A DNA stretch of 13,937 bases. Origin: RGIG7213 sp045636245 (GTDB lineage: Bacteria > Bacillota > Clostridia > Oscillospirales > CAG-272). The translations under genes were made by a program, and so were the position numbers. The stretch spans positions 1 to 13,937 of the forward strand of contig JAZTXA010000103.1 in NCBI GenBank assembly GCA_045636245.1, given 5' to 3'. Each line of letters begins with the position of its first letter. The first letter of the stretch is position 1. The notes beneath the pieces were generated by a model, which was not told where the DNA came from, ran no database searches, and saw only the letters and a list, made by a program, of their open reading frames with translations. Of this stretch, positions 1 to 6,294 are shown one piece after another.

Positions 1-2
1 CG

Positions 3-149
3 GAAGATAAAATAGAAAATGCATTGAACAAGATATTGTACGAAACCGCAGCTTCTGAAAAAATGGCTGAGAATATCAAAAAATTCGCAATGCCGAATGC
101 AAATGAGGATATACATAAAAAGCTGATGTCACTCATTAAAAATAAATGA
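3..149 (+). CDS. murG: C-terminal fragment, probably MurG glycosyltransferase
   Basis: An open frame enters from the left edge (codons in phase from base 3) and ends at TGA 147-149, giving 48 visible residues. The tail is helical and charged, with a stretch reading SEKMAENIKKFAMPNANEDI, followed by a lysine-rich end. MurG proteins, which add GlcNAc to lipid I to make lipid II at the inner membrane face, commonly end in a helix of this kind (a Met-Ala/Ser-x-Asn-A-K-x-x-x-x-P-x-A pattern then a hydrophobic helix). The position 15 bases before ftsQ also fits, because murG often precedes ftsQ/divIB in Clostridia. No catalytic residue is visible, so the name rests on the tail pattern and synteny; another gene of the division cluster remains possible. 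Confidence 0.5.
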   Translation, partial: EDKIENALNKILYETAASEKMAENIKKFAMPNANEDIHKKLMSLIKNK

Positions 150-164
150 AAGGGAGGGGAAAAT

Positions 165-1070
165 ATGAAAAAAGAAAAAAAACGCGGACCGTATGAATTT
201 TCAGACGGTAAGATAATCAGAAGAAAAGAAGAGTCTGCACCCCTCACATCAAGCAGGAGATTTTTTGAAAGTCTTGTCGAAGAAGAGGACGAGGCGGACA
301 ATGTTCAAGCTCTTGAAAATGCAAAAACCAATTTCGATAAACGCAAGATAAGGGACACTACTGCAAGAATTGCAATAGTATGTGCTATGATATCGGTGTT
401 TTTGGCGTCGTTTTTAGCATTCGGATTCAGACTGAAGAATGTGGATGTGTCGGGAATGACGGTGTATTCGCCTGATGAAATTGCAGAGTGGATAAATGAA
501 AACGCCCCGCAAAACGTGCTGTTTGCAAGCACGTCAGATATCACGGACAAGCTTTGTGCAGCCTTCCCTGAGCTCAGAAATATATCTGTTAAAAAAACAT
601 TGCCGAACACTGTAAGCGTGACAGCACAGGATGATGTGCCGACATACTATATAACGCTTGATAAAGAGCATTATCTTTTGTCCGATGAGCTTAAGGTAAT
701 GGCAAGGACAAGTGATGAAAGCCGTACTTCCGGACTTCTTTTTATCAATACTGAAGATATCAAAAAAGCGGTAACGGGAGAAAAGATACAGTTCTATTAC
801 GACTATCAATACGGTTATATAAAAGAGCTTCTTGATGACATAAGCGCGCACGATATGGCATCGGGCGTGATATCGGTTGATGCTGACAATAAGTTTGATA
901 TATCCGTGAATTATGATGACCGCTTCACGATCAAGATAGGTGCGGGAGAAAATGTCAAAACAAAGCTGACACTTGCACAGGCTTACATCGAAAGCCTCCC
1001 CGACGGTGAAAAGGGAATAATCGATTCTACAAGTACGGAAAAGGGATCGTATATTTCGCTTATGAAATAA
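165..1070 (+). CDS. ftsQ: Cell division protein FtsQ/DivIB
   Basis: This is a 301-residue bitopic membrane protein of the divisome. The N-terminal 66 residues are cytoplasmic, charged and rich in Lys, Arg and Glu. One transmembrane helix follows at about 68-88. Residues about 90-160 form a POTRA-type domain, recognisable from LKNVDVSGMTVYSPDEI and the later LPNTVSVTAQDDVPTYYI, the usual start and end of the FtsQ POTRA domain. The rest is the beta domain that contacts FtsL/DivIC and FtsB-like partners outside the membrane. The start is supported by an excellent Shine-Dalgarno run (AGGGAGGGG, 151-159) six bases upstream. The gene starts 15 bases after the preceding frame, so the two are probably cotranscribed. 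No strong terminator separates it from ftsZ. Length and layout are normal for the family. Confidence 0.9.
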   Translation: MKKEKKRGPYEFSDGKIIRRKEESAPLTSSRRFFESLVEEEDEADNVQALENAKTNFDKRKIRDTTARIAIVCAMISVFLASFLAFGFRLKNVDVSGMTVYSPDEIAEWINENAPQNVLFASTSDITDKLCAAFPELRNISVKKTLPNTVSVTAQDDVPTYYITLDKEHYLLSDELKVMARTSDESRTSGLLFINTEDIKKAVTGEKIQFYYDYQYGYIKELLDDISAHDMASGVISVDADNKFDISVNYDDRFTIKIGAGENVKTKLTLAQAYIESLPDGEKGIIDSTSTEKGSYISLMK

Positions 1071-1302
1071 CAATTTGATTTATTCCGAATTTGCAAATAA
1101 TTTTAATACATTTTGTAAAATGTGATGTTTTTTCGGGTTTTGATATTGAATTTGGGAAGAAAAAATATTATTATGAGATGTATACTTTGAAAAGACACGG
1201 TACCTTGGTCAAATAAGGTGCGGTATATTACATTGGTGTGCGTTTTCCACTCTGCGGACGCCGCCGTTAAAAATTATGTAGCGGGTGGAGAAGGAGTATG
1301 AA
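1071..1302. other. ftsQ-ftsZ intergenic region, weak signals only
   Basis: The 232 bases are AT-rich at the left. A short inverted repeat, ACATTTT-GT-AAAATGT (1108-1123), is followed after three bases by a T-rich run (1126-1132). It has no G+C-rich stem, so it would be at most a weak terminator. TATACT at 1181-1186 could be a -10 box, but I find no convincing -35 at 16-18 bases. A small GCGG/CCGC hairpin lies at 1254-1264. No small reading frame with a credible ribosome binding site is seen. The region probably holds an ftsZ promoter and leader that I cannot define precisely. Confidence 0.35.
1287..1296 (+). promoter_or_regulatory. Ribosome binding site deciding the ftsZ start
   Basis: GGAGAAGGAG ends six bases before ATG 1303. 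It would overlap the coding region if the in-frame GTG at 1285 were used, and that GTG has no Shine-Dalgarno sequence of its own. This makes ATG 1303 the better start. Confidence 0.75.
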
Positions 1303-2436
1303 ATGGGATATGAACTTGATGCCGGAATCGACAGCGTTGTTAAAATAAAGGTTGTCGGTATAGGCGGTGGCGGTAACAATGCCGTAAACAGAATGATCGC
1401 TTCCAATGTAGGCGGTGTTGAATATATCGCTGTAAATACCGATAAAATGGTGTTGTTTAACTCAAGCGCACAGCAGAAGATTTCGATAGGAGAAAAAATT
1501 ACAAAGGGTCACGGCGCGGGCGCAAACCCCGATGTCGGTTCACGTGCTGCGGAAGAAAGCATTGATGAGATCATCGCCGCTATCGAAGGCGCAGATATGG
1601 TATTTGTAACCGCAGGTATGGGCGGCGGCACAGGAACAGGTGCAGCACCTGTAGTTGCAAAGGTTGCAAAGGACCTTGGTATACTTACAGTAGGTATCGT
1701 TACAAAGCCCTTCGGCTTTGAAGGTAAGAGAAGAATGGAGCAGGCTGAAGCAGGTATTGCAAAGCTTGGCGAAATTGTTGACTCACTTATCGTTATTCCT
1801 AACGAAAGACTTAAGCAGGTATCCGATACACGTATAACACTTGCAAACGCATTTGATGTTGCGGATGATGTTCTTCGCCGCGGTGTTGCCAGCGTTGTTG
1901 AGCTTATCAACGGCCTCGGCATTATCAACCTTGACTTTGCTGACGTTACAACTATCATGCATGATGCGGGATATGCACACATGGGCGTTGGTTCCGCGAA
2001 GGGCAAGGACAAGGCAGAAACAGCTGCACGCGCGGCTATCTCCTCGCCCCTTTTGGAAACATCCATCACGGGCGCAAGAGGTATTATTATCAATATCACA
2101 GCTTCCCCCGATATCGGCTTGGAAGAGATCGATATTGCTTCGAATATGATCAGCGCGGAAGCTCATCCCGATGCAACTGTTATCTGGGGTGCTGCGTTTG
2201 ACCAGACACTCGAAGATGAAATGCGCATTACTGTTATTGCTACGGGATTTGACGGTGCTATGAGAAATACTACAGTTAAAGCTCCCGAAGTAAGAAAAAC
2301 ATCGGCACCTGTAACAGCAGCTCCCGCACCTGCGGCAGCACCTGTTGAAGAAGTAAAGGAAGAGGAATCTGTAATTCCTCAGGATGAGTTTGATTATCTC
2401 ATCGATATGCTTAAGAAGAAGCAGAGAAACGACTAA
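1303..2436 (+). CDS. ftsZ: Cell division GTPase FtsZ
   Basis: This tubulin-like GTPase polymerises into the Z ring at midcell and recruits the divisome. From ATG 1303 it has 377 residues. The N-terminal nucleotide-binding fold shows VGIGGGGNNAVNRM (18-31), the tubulin signature GMGGGTGTGAAPV (105-117) and NERL (167-170). The T7 loop NLDFADV (209-215) supplies the catalytic aspartate to the neighbouring subunit. The conserved core ends around residue 325. A short linker rich in Ala, Pro and Val (about 335-348) and an acidic stretch (about 349-356) follow. The tail reads VIPQDEFDYLIDML and then is basic (KKKQRND). That tail differs from the usual D-I-P-x-F-L/I peptide that binds FtsA, SepF and other partners. 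An in-frame GTG at 1285 would add six residues, but the ribosome binding site favours 1303. Confidence 0.97.
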   Translation: MGYELDAGIDSVVKIKVVGIGGGGNNAVNRMIASNVGGVEYIAVNTDKMVLFNSSAQQKISIGEKITKGHGAGANPDVGSRAAEESIDEIIAAIEGADMVFVTAGMGGGTGTGAAPVVAKVAKDLGILTVGIVTKPFGFEGKRRMEQAEAGIAKLGEIVDSLIVIPNERLKQVSDTRITLANAFDVADDVLRRGVASVVELINGLGIINLDFADVTTIMHDAGYAHMGVGSAKGKDKAETAARAAISSPLLETSITGARGIIINITASPDIGLEEIDIASNMISAEAHPDATVIWGAAFDQTLEDEMRITVIATGFDGAMRNTTVKAPEVRKTSAPVTAAPAPAAAPVEEVKEEESVIPQDEFDYLIDMLKKKQRND

Positions 2437-2453
2437 TTAGTTTAATGAGAAAG

Positions 2454-2515
2454 AGGTGAGACGGTTTTGTCGTCTGACAGTCGATTGTGTATAAAACTTC
2501 AAAACCGGCTCACCT
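2454..2515 (+). repeat. 16-base near-perfect inverted repeat in the ftsZ-corA spacer
   Basis: The left arm AGGTGAGACGGTTTTG (2454-2469) and right arm CAAAACCGGCTCACCT (2500-2515) are complementary at 15 of 16 positions; the exception is A2461 opposite G2508. The spacer between the arms is 30 bases. As RNA this would be a long stable hairpin. It is not an ordinary intrinsic terminator, because the loop is large and no T-run follows. ACAGTC in the loop (2477-2482) is also complementary to GACTGT (2517-2522) just after the right arm. The arms flank a plausible promoter, so they could instead be a protein-binding dyad in DNA. Confidence 0.7.
2467..2495 (+). promoter_or_regulatory. Candidate sigma-A-type promoter for corA
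   Basis: TTGTCG (2467-2472, 4 of 6 to TTGACA) and TATAAA (2490-2495, 5 of 6 to TATAAT) are separated by 17 bases. Transcription would start near 2502, in the right arm of the inverted repeat, giving corA a leader of about 150 bases. I found no better promoter between here and ATG 2651. The match is only moderate. Confidence 0.4.
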
Positions 2516-2546
2516 TGACTGTGTCTGTGTGATGCGGTATATATGA

Positions 2547-2572
2547 ACAAAGCCGCCGTAAGGGGGTTTTGT
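2547..2572 (+). terminator. Hairpin with GTAA tetraloop, possible ftsZ terminator or corA attenuator
   Basis: ACAAAGCCGCC (2547-2557) pairs with GGGGGTTTTGT (2562-2572) around a GTAA loop of the GNRA type. The stem has 11 positions with one G-T wobble (G2552) and one G-G mismatch. The descending arm contains TTTT and is followed by TTGCGGTTTTC, so U-richness is present but imperfect. The left strand (2549-2556) can alternatively pair with GCGGTTTT (2575-2582), so two hairpins compete. Whether it ends the ftsZ transcript, attenuates corA or is only a leader structure cannot be decided from sequence alone. Confidence 0.4.
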
Positions 2573-2650
2573 TTGCGGTTTTCAGTGACACCGGTTTGTA
2601 TACAGTTTTGTACATAGTAAAGCATATTCACTACGAAAGGATGGTTTATT

Positions 2651-3586
2651 ATGGTAACTTACTATACTGTATCTGACGGTGTTTTTTCCGTTACCGATAC
2701 ACTTGAGCAGGGATGCTGGATATATGCTGTTGACCCGAGCGATGCGGAAATATTTAAAATTGCCCAAGAAACAAAGATAGAGCACGATGTTCTAAAAGCG
2801 GCGCTTGACGAAGAGGAAAGGGCGAGAATTGAGCTTGATGAGGGCACAACGCTGATAGTCTCCGATACTCCTATAGCATCAAAGGATGAAAATAATGTGG
2901 TTACATACTCAACACTCCCTGTTGGTATGATATTCACAAAGCACTATTTTATAACAGTTTGTCTTTCAGATAATACTGTACTGAAGGATTTTGCAAACGG
3001 ATTTGTAAGAAATTCAAATCCTGCGTACAGAACACGTTTTTATTTGCAGATTATGCTTCAAACAGCCGGCAGATATCTGCAATATCTTAAGCAGATAGAT
3101 AAAATAACGGACTTTATCGAAAAAAGACTTTATAAAGCAACGACAAACAACGAGCTTGTTCAGTTGCTTGACCTTCAAAAATCGCTTGTCTATATTTCAA
3201 CGGCGCTTAAAAATATTGAAATGACACTGTCAAAGATCGAAAGAGGGCGAATTCTGAAGCTTTACTCCGACGATGCAGAGCTTTTTGAGGATGTTGTTAT
3301 AGAGTTCCGTCAGGCAAGGGAAATGGCTGACACGTTTGCCTCTGTCCTTTCGGGAACGATCGAAACGTTTTCGTCTGTAATTTCAAACAACTTGAATGTT
3401 ACAATGAAAAAGTTGACGTCTGTTACGATCTTGCTTGCTATCCCTACAATGATAAGCGGCTTTTACGGAATGAATATCGGTACACTCGGAATACCGCTTG
3501 CGGGAAATTTCTGGCTTCCCGTGGCTGTATCTGCTGTGATAACGTTTGGCGCGGCATTTGTTTTGATCAAAAAGAAAATGCTTTAA
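2651..3586 (+). CDS. corA: CorA-family divalent cation transporter
   Basis: This 311-residue protein belongs to the CorA/2-TM-GxN family, which forms homopentameric Mg2+ (sometimes Co2+, Ni2+ or Zn2+) channels. The cytoplasmic N-terminal alpha/beta domain covers about 1-130. A long helical stalk follows (about 130-250), with many charged residues and QIDKITDFIEKRLY near its start. TM1 lies at about 254-274 and ends in the signature YGMN (272-275); TM2 lies at about 287-306, and the C-terminus is basic (KKKML). The extracellular loop after GMN is IGTLGIPLAGN and carries no acid, unlike the MPEL-type loop of classical CorA; ZntB-like members also vary here, so the transported ion is uncertain. 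ATG 2651 has AAAGGA (2636-2641) nine bases upstream. The gene stands alone between a structured leader and a strong terminator. Confidence 0.88.
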   Translation: MVTYYTVSDGVFSVTDTLEQGCWIYAVDPSDAEIFKIAQETKIEHDVLKAALDEEERARIELDEGTTLIVSDTPIASKDENNVVTYSTLPVGMIFTKHYFITVCLSDNTVLKDFANGFVRNSNPAYRTRFYLQIMLQTAGRYLQYLKQIDKITDFIEKRLYKATTNNELVQLLDLQKSLVYISTALKNIEMTLSKIERGRILKLYSDDAELFEDVVIEFRQAREMADTFASVLSGTIETFSSVISNNLNVTMKKLTSVTILLAIPTMISGFYGMNIGTLGIPLAGNFWLPVAVSAVITFGAAFVLIKKKML

Positions 3587-3598
3587 TTTGAATAATAC

Positions 3599-3632
3599 GG
3601 TCGGCTCAAATTTGCTTGAGCCGACCTTTTTT
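3599..3632 (+). terminator. Intrinsic terminator after corA
   Basis: GGTCGGCTCAA (3599-3609) pairs perfectly with TTGAGCCGACC (3616-3626) across a six-base loop, and TTTTTT (3627-3632) follows at once. It starts 13 bases after the corA stop codon. Confidence 0.95.
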
Positions 3633-3647
3633 CAATATATAATTATA

Positions 3648-3685
3648 TTTACATAAAGAAATATTAATATATAATATGGTATAAT
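3648..3685 (+). promoter_or_regulatory. Promoter for the PIG-L deacetylase gene
   Basis: TTTACA (3648-3653) and TATAAT (3670-3675) are 16 bases apart, a near-consensus sigma-A promoter. A second TATAAT at 3680-3685 is preceded by TGG, making an extended -10 box (TGGTATAAT, 3677-3685), so there may be two overlapping start sites. The leader would be about 30-40 bases. The Shine-Dalgarno sequence before ATG 3721 is weak (an AGAAAG-type purine run around 3703-3710). Confidence 0.7.
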
Positions 3686-3720
3686 TATTTCCAAGTATGT
3701 GAAGAAAGAAATTTAGATAT

Positions 3721-5106
3721 ATGAATAAGATATTTGCTTTTATTTTCACACTTTTTTGCTTGTGCATCATATTTACCTTACCGTCTCTTGGCGGTGAGAT
3801 AACCGATGCCGAAACCGTTACATCGACGGGGGAGGCAGGCAGGCTGACGGACTCAAACCACAAAACAAAAATAAAATTCGATGACGGCGGAACTGTGCGT
3901 ATCGAATCAGAAAACGAAAAAATATCGTATGTTTACGTCATATGGGACAATCCTCCCGGTATGTGGTATCTTAATGAGGAGCTTGTTTCGTATACACACG
4001 GCAAAAACGGATTTATTCATGAGTTTATTGCGCTTAACAATCCGTGTGACTTTGTCACTGTAAATGTTCCCGCGGGAAAGACGCTGTGCGACGTGCGTGT
4101 TTTTTCCGAGGGCGAGATACCGTCCGATGTACAAATATGGAATCCGCCTCACGAAAGGGCAGATCTTTTGATGCTTCCCACACATTCAGATGACGATCAT
4201 TTGTATTTCGGAGGCACAATGCCGTATTACGGCGCTGAGCTTGGTATGCGTGTGCAAGTGGCTTATATTACCAACCATTGGGGAGAGCCTGTAAGAACTC
4301 ACGAGCTTTTAAACGGTATGTGGACTGTCGGTATTACAGCTTACCCTGTAATATCGGATTTTCCCGATAAACCCACGTTTTCACTTGAAACGGCAAAACA
4401 GGTATATGACAGTGATGAGGTAAGAGGGTATATTGTTGAGCTTATAAGACGCTTCAAGCCGTATGTATTGCTCGGTCACGATCTTTTAGGTGAATACGGT
4501 CACGGTGCGCATATGTTGTCAGCGCATCTGATAACCGAAGCGATTGAGATCTCAATGAACAGTGACTCTTATCCCGAATCGGCTGAAAAATACGGCACAT
4601 GGGATGTACCGAAAACGTATTTGCACAATTACGAAGAAAATCAGATCAGGATGGATTGGGACATTCCGCTTGAAAGATTTGACGGAAAAACAGGATTTCA
4701 GATGGCAGAGGCGGGCTTTGCATGCCATATTTCACAGCATGTATATGATCTTAAGGTTATCAGAAACGGCAGAACGAGTTGCAGATTCTTCGGACTTTAC
4801 AGAACGACTGTTGGTGTTGATGAAAAGGGTGATGACTTCTTTGAAAACATTGTTTTCGCAGATGAAACACCTCCAGAAACGGAACCTGATATAACGGATA
4901 CTCCCGAAACGCTTGCCCCCGAAACGGAAGCGGTTATAACCGAGTCTGAAGAAACAAAAGAATATGTTACACAGTTTCCGTATGGCGAAGATGAAGAAGA
5001 AAGAAGACAAAGGATCATAAGCGACACGGTATGCTTTACAATATTCGGTGTGCTGATAATCATCACTGTCATTATAGCAACGGCGAGATTAAAAAAACGC
5101 AGATGA
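3721..5106 (+). CDS. Membrane-anchored extracellular PIG-L (LmbE-like) deacetylase
   Basis: This 461-residue protein begins with a signal peptide (hydrophobic 4-22, likely cleavage near PSLG-GE at 24-25). Residues about 26-135 look like an all-beta, possibly discoidin/F5/8C-like domain. The PIG-L/LmbE fold covers about 147-345. Its metal motif reads THSDDDH (154-160), equivalent to the family's A-H-P-D-D-E, so His155, Asp157 (general base) and Asp158 (zinc ligand) are kept. The downstream HGAH (261-264) can give the third ligand. A Pro/Glu/Thr-rich spacer (about 382-415) leads to one transmembrane helix (about 437-456) and the basic stop LKKRR, so the enzyme is held outside the membrane. Relatives remove N-acetyl groups from sugars such as GlcNAc derivatives; the substrate here is unknown. 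The gene has its own promoter and no functional link to its neighbours is evident. Confidence 0.85.
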   Translation: MNKIFAFIFTLFCLCIIFTLPSLGGEITDAETVTSTGEAGRLTDSNHKTKIKFDDGGTVRIESENEKISYVYVIWDNPPGMWYLNEELVSYTHGKNGFIHEFIALNNPCDFVTVNVPAGKTLCDVRVFSEGEIPSDVQIWNPPHERADLLMLPTHSDDDHLYFGGTMPYYGAELGMRVQVAYITNHWGEPVRTHELLNGMWTVGITAYPVISDFPDKPTFSLETAKQVYDSDEVRGYIVELIRRFKPYVLLGHDLLGEYGHGAHMLSAHLITEAIEISMNSDSYPESAEKYGTWDVPKTYLHNYEENQIRMDWDIPLERFDGKTGFQMAEAGFACHISQHVYDLKVIRNGRTSCRFFGLYRTTVGVDEKGDDFFENIVFADETPPETEPDITDTPETLAPETEAVITESEETKEYVTQFPYGEDEEERRQRIISDTVCFTIFGVLIIITVIIATARLKKRR

Positions 5107-5137
5107 TTTAAAAGTTAAATAATTGTAAAGACTTCAT

Positions 5138-5174
5138 CACTTTACTTGACTAAAGTGTCAAAGTGTGATATTGT
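5138..5174 (+). promoter_or_regulatory. his operon promoter with overlapping putative operator
   Basis: TTGACT (5146-5151) and an extended -10, TGATATTGT (5166-5174; hexamer 5169-5174), are 17 bases apart. Start of transcription near 5181 leaves a leader of only about 25 bases before hisZ, too short for a T-box or peptide attenuator. An inverted repeat CACTTTA-N6-TAAAGTG (5138-5157) lies across the -35 box. AAAGTGT then occurs twice in tandem with an 8-base period (5152-5158 and 5160-5166) between the two boxes. The layout fits repression by a DNA-binding protein. The binding protein is not identifiable from the sequence; TrpR-like YerC/HisR regulators are one family proposed for his operons in Firmicutes. 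Confidence 0.65.
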
Positions 5175-5205
5175 ATGGTGTATTATATTGAAAGGTATTG
5201 AATTT

Positions 5206-6294
5206 ATGGAAATTTCTTATAAAAGAACACTCCGCAAGGCGGAAAAGGCACTTTATGACCTTTCCTCACTTTACGAGGGGGCGGGATATGAAAAATATAA
5301 AATGAGAAAGTTTGAGGAATATTCACTTTATTCCGAAAACAAAAGCTTTTTGAACTCTGATAGGATAATAACTTTCTCCGATATCGGCGGAAAGCTTTTG
5401 GCGCTTAAGCCCGACGTTACCTTGTCTATTGCGAAGAACTACGAGGACGGAGAACAGACAAAGGTATACTATAACGAAAACGTGTACCGTCTTTCGCGTG
5501 AGACAAAGGAGTATACCGAGATAACACAGATAGGTCTTGAACTTATCGGCAATTGCGATATATACGGCATGTGCGAGGTGCTGTCACTTGCCATGGGAAG
5601 CCTTGCATGCATTGATGAAAACTATATGATAGAAGTTTCTCATATGGGCTTTGTATCGGGACTTTTCGAGGTGCTTAATTTAAGCAAAAATGCAAAGAGC
5701 GCGGTTATTGAAGCGATAAACAAAAAAGCACCGCATGAGCTGCAAAAGGCATGTGAGGAGTATTCGCTCCCCGGAGCATCAGCAAAGCTTATAAAGGGTA
5801 TTGCATCGCTCAACGGTGATTTTGAATCAACTCTTGGAAAAGCAAGCGAATATGCCGTAAACGAAAAAATGACAAAGGCACTTGATGAACTTCGTGAAAT
5901 ATACAAGATCGTTGGCGACAAACGCATAGTGCTTGATTTTTCAAACATCAACGATGACGGATACTACAACGGTATCATCTTCAAGGGTTATATAAACAAT
6001 GTTCCGAAGGTAGTGCTTTCGGGCGGAAGATACGACAAGCTTATGGAAAAGCTCGATAAGAAAGCAGAGGCTATAGGATTTGCCGTTTACCTCGGTGAAA
6101 TTGAAAAGTACATCAAGGATGATATAAGATTTGATGCTGACATTTTGCTTACTTATACGGATCATGACACCGCCGAGGATGTTTTCAAAAAGGCAAATGA
6201 ACTGAAGAAAAGCGGAAAATCCGTAAGAGTACAGAAAAGCGAAGGTAAGGTAAGATACGGCGAAATTTTGAAAGCGGAGGATGTTTCCCTGTGA
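5206..6294 (+). CDS. hisZ: ATP phosphoribosyltransferase regulatory subunit HisZ
   Basis: HisZ is a catalytically inactive relative of histidyl-tRNA synthetase that assembles with short-form HisG and makes it active and histidine-sensitive. From ATG 5206 the protein has 362 residues. The class II synthetase core is visible: LKPDVTL (67-73), the motif-2 region YNENVYRLSRE (89-99) with GLELIG (110-115), the HisRS-like DDGYYNGIIFKGY (250-262), and motif 3 with GGRYDKL (273-279) and AIGFAV (289-294). The last 55 or so residues resemble the first part of an anticodon-binding domain. AAAGG (5191-5195) lies ten bases upstream of this start. A longer frame from TTG 5146 would run through the promoter and is rejected. 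It is first in the his operon, directly followed by hisG, which supports HisZ over a true HisRS. Confidence 0.93.
   Translation: MEISYKRTLRKAEKALYDLSSLYEGAGYEKYKMRKFEEYSLYSENKSFLNSDRIITFSDIGGKLLALKPDVTLSIAKNYEDGEQTKVYYNENVYRLSRETKEYTEITQIGLELIGNCDIYGMCEVLSLAMGSLACIDENYMIEVSHMGFVSGLFEVLNLSKNAKSAVIEAINKKAPHELQKACEEYSLPGASAKLIKGIASLNGDFESTLGKASEYAVNEKMTKALDELREIYKIVGDKRIVLDFSNINDDGYYNGIIFKGYINNVPKVVLSGGRYDKLMEKLDKKAEAIGFAVYLGEIEKYIKDDIRFDADILLTYTDHDTAEDVFKKANELKKSGKSVRVQKSEGKVRYGEILKAEDVSL

Noticed and set aside
1108..1132. Intrinsic terminator after ftsQ
   Set aside because: The stem is entirely A-T apart from its C-G end pairs with a two-base loop, and the T-run is offset by several bases; at best a very weak terminator.
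1298..1300. ATG at 1298 as an ftsZ start
   Set aside because: It is in a different reading frame from the FtsZ coding sequence.
1509..2099. Long open frame on the minus strand opposite ftsZ
   Set aside because: It is a shadow of the ftsZ coding region. Its translation is low-complexity Ser/Ala/Pro-rich, has no recognisable domain, and ftsZ is certain. Similar minus-strand frames opposite hisD, hisA and hisF were rejected for the same reason.
2454..2515. Intrinsic terminator of ftsZ
   Set aside because: The stem is strong but the loop is 30 bases and no T-run follows the right arm, so the usual terminator form is missing.
2437..2650. M-box (ykoK) Mg2+ riboswitch or Mn2+ yybP-ykoY riboswitch before corA
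   Set aside because: AGGTGAG at 2454 is reminiscent of the M-box opening, but the other conserved M-box blocks are not present and I cannot match the yybP-ykoY core either. An Rfam scan would settle this.
5107..5205. T-box or leader-peptide attenuator upstream of hisZ
   Set aside because: Only 99 bases separate the genes and the promoter takes most of them; there is no T-box sequence, no His-rich short frame and no terminator hairpin.
5146..5205. N-terminal extension of HisZ from TTG 5146
   Set aside because: The TTG is the -35 box of the predicted promoter, lacks a ribosome binding site, and the added residues do not resemble HisZ; ATG 5206 fits the family start.
5206..6294. Authentic histidyl-tRNA synthetase (hisS)
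   Set aside because: The protein is too short, lacks a full anticodon-binding domain, and is directly coupled to a short-form hisG that requires HisZ.
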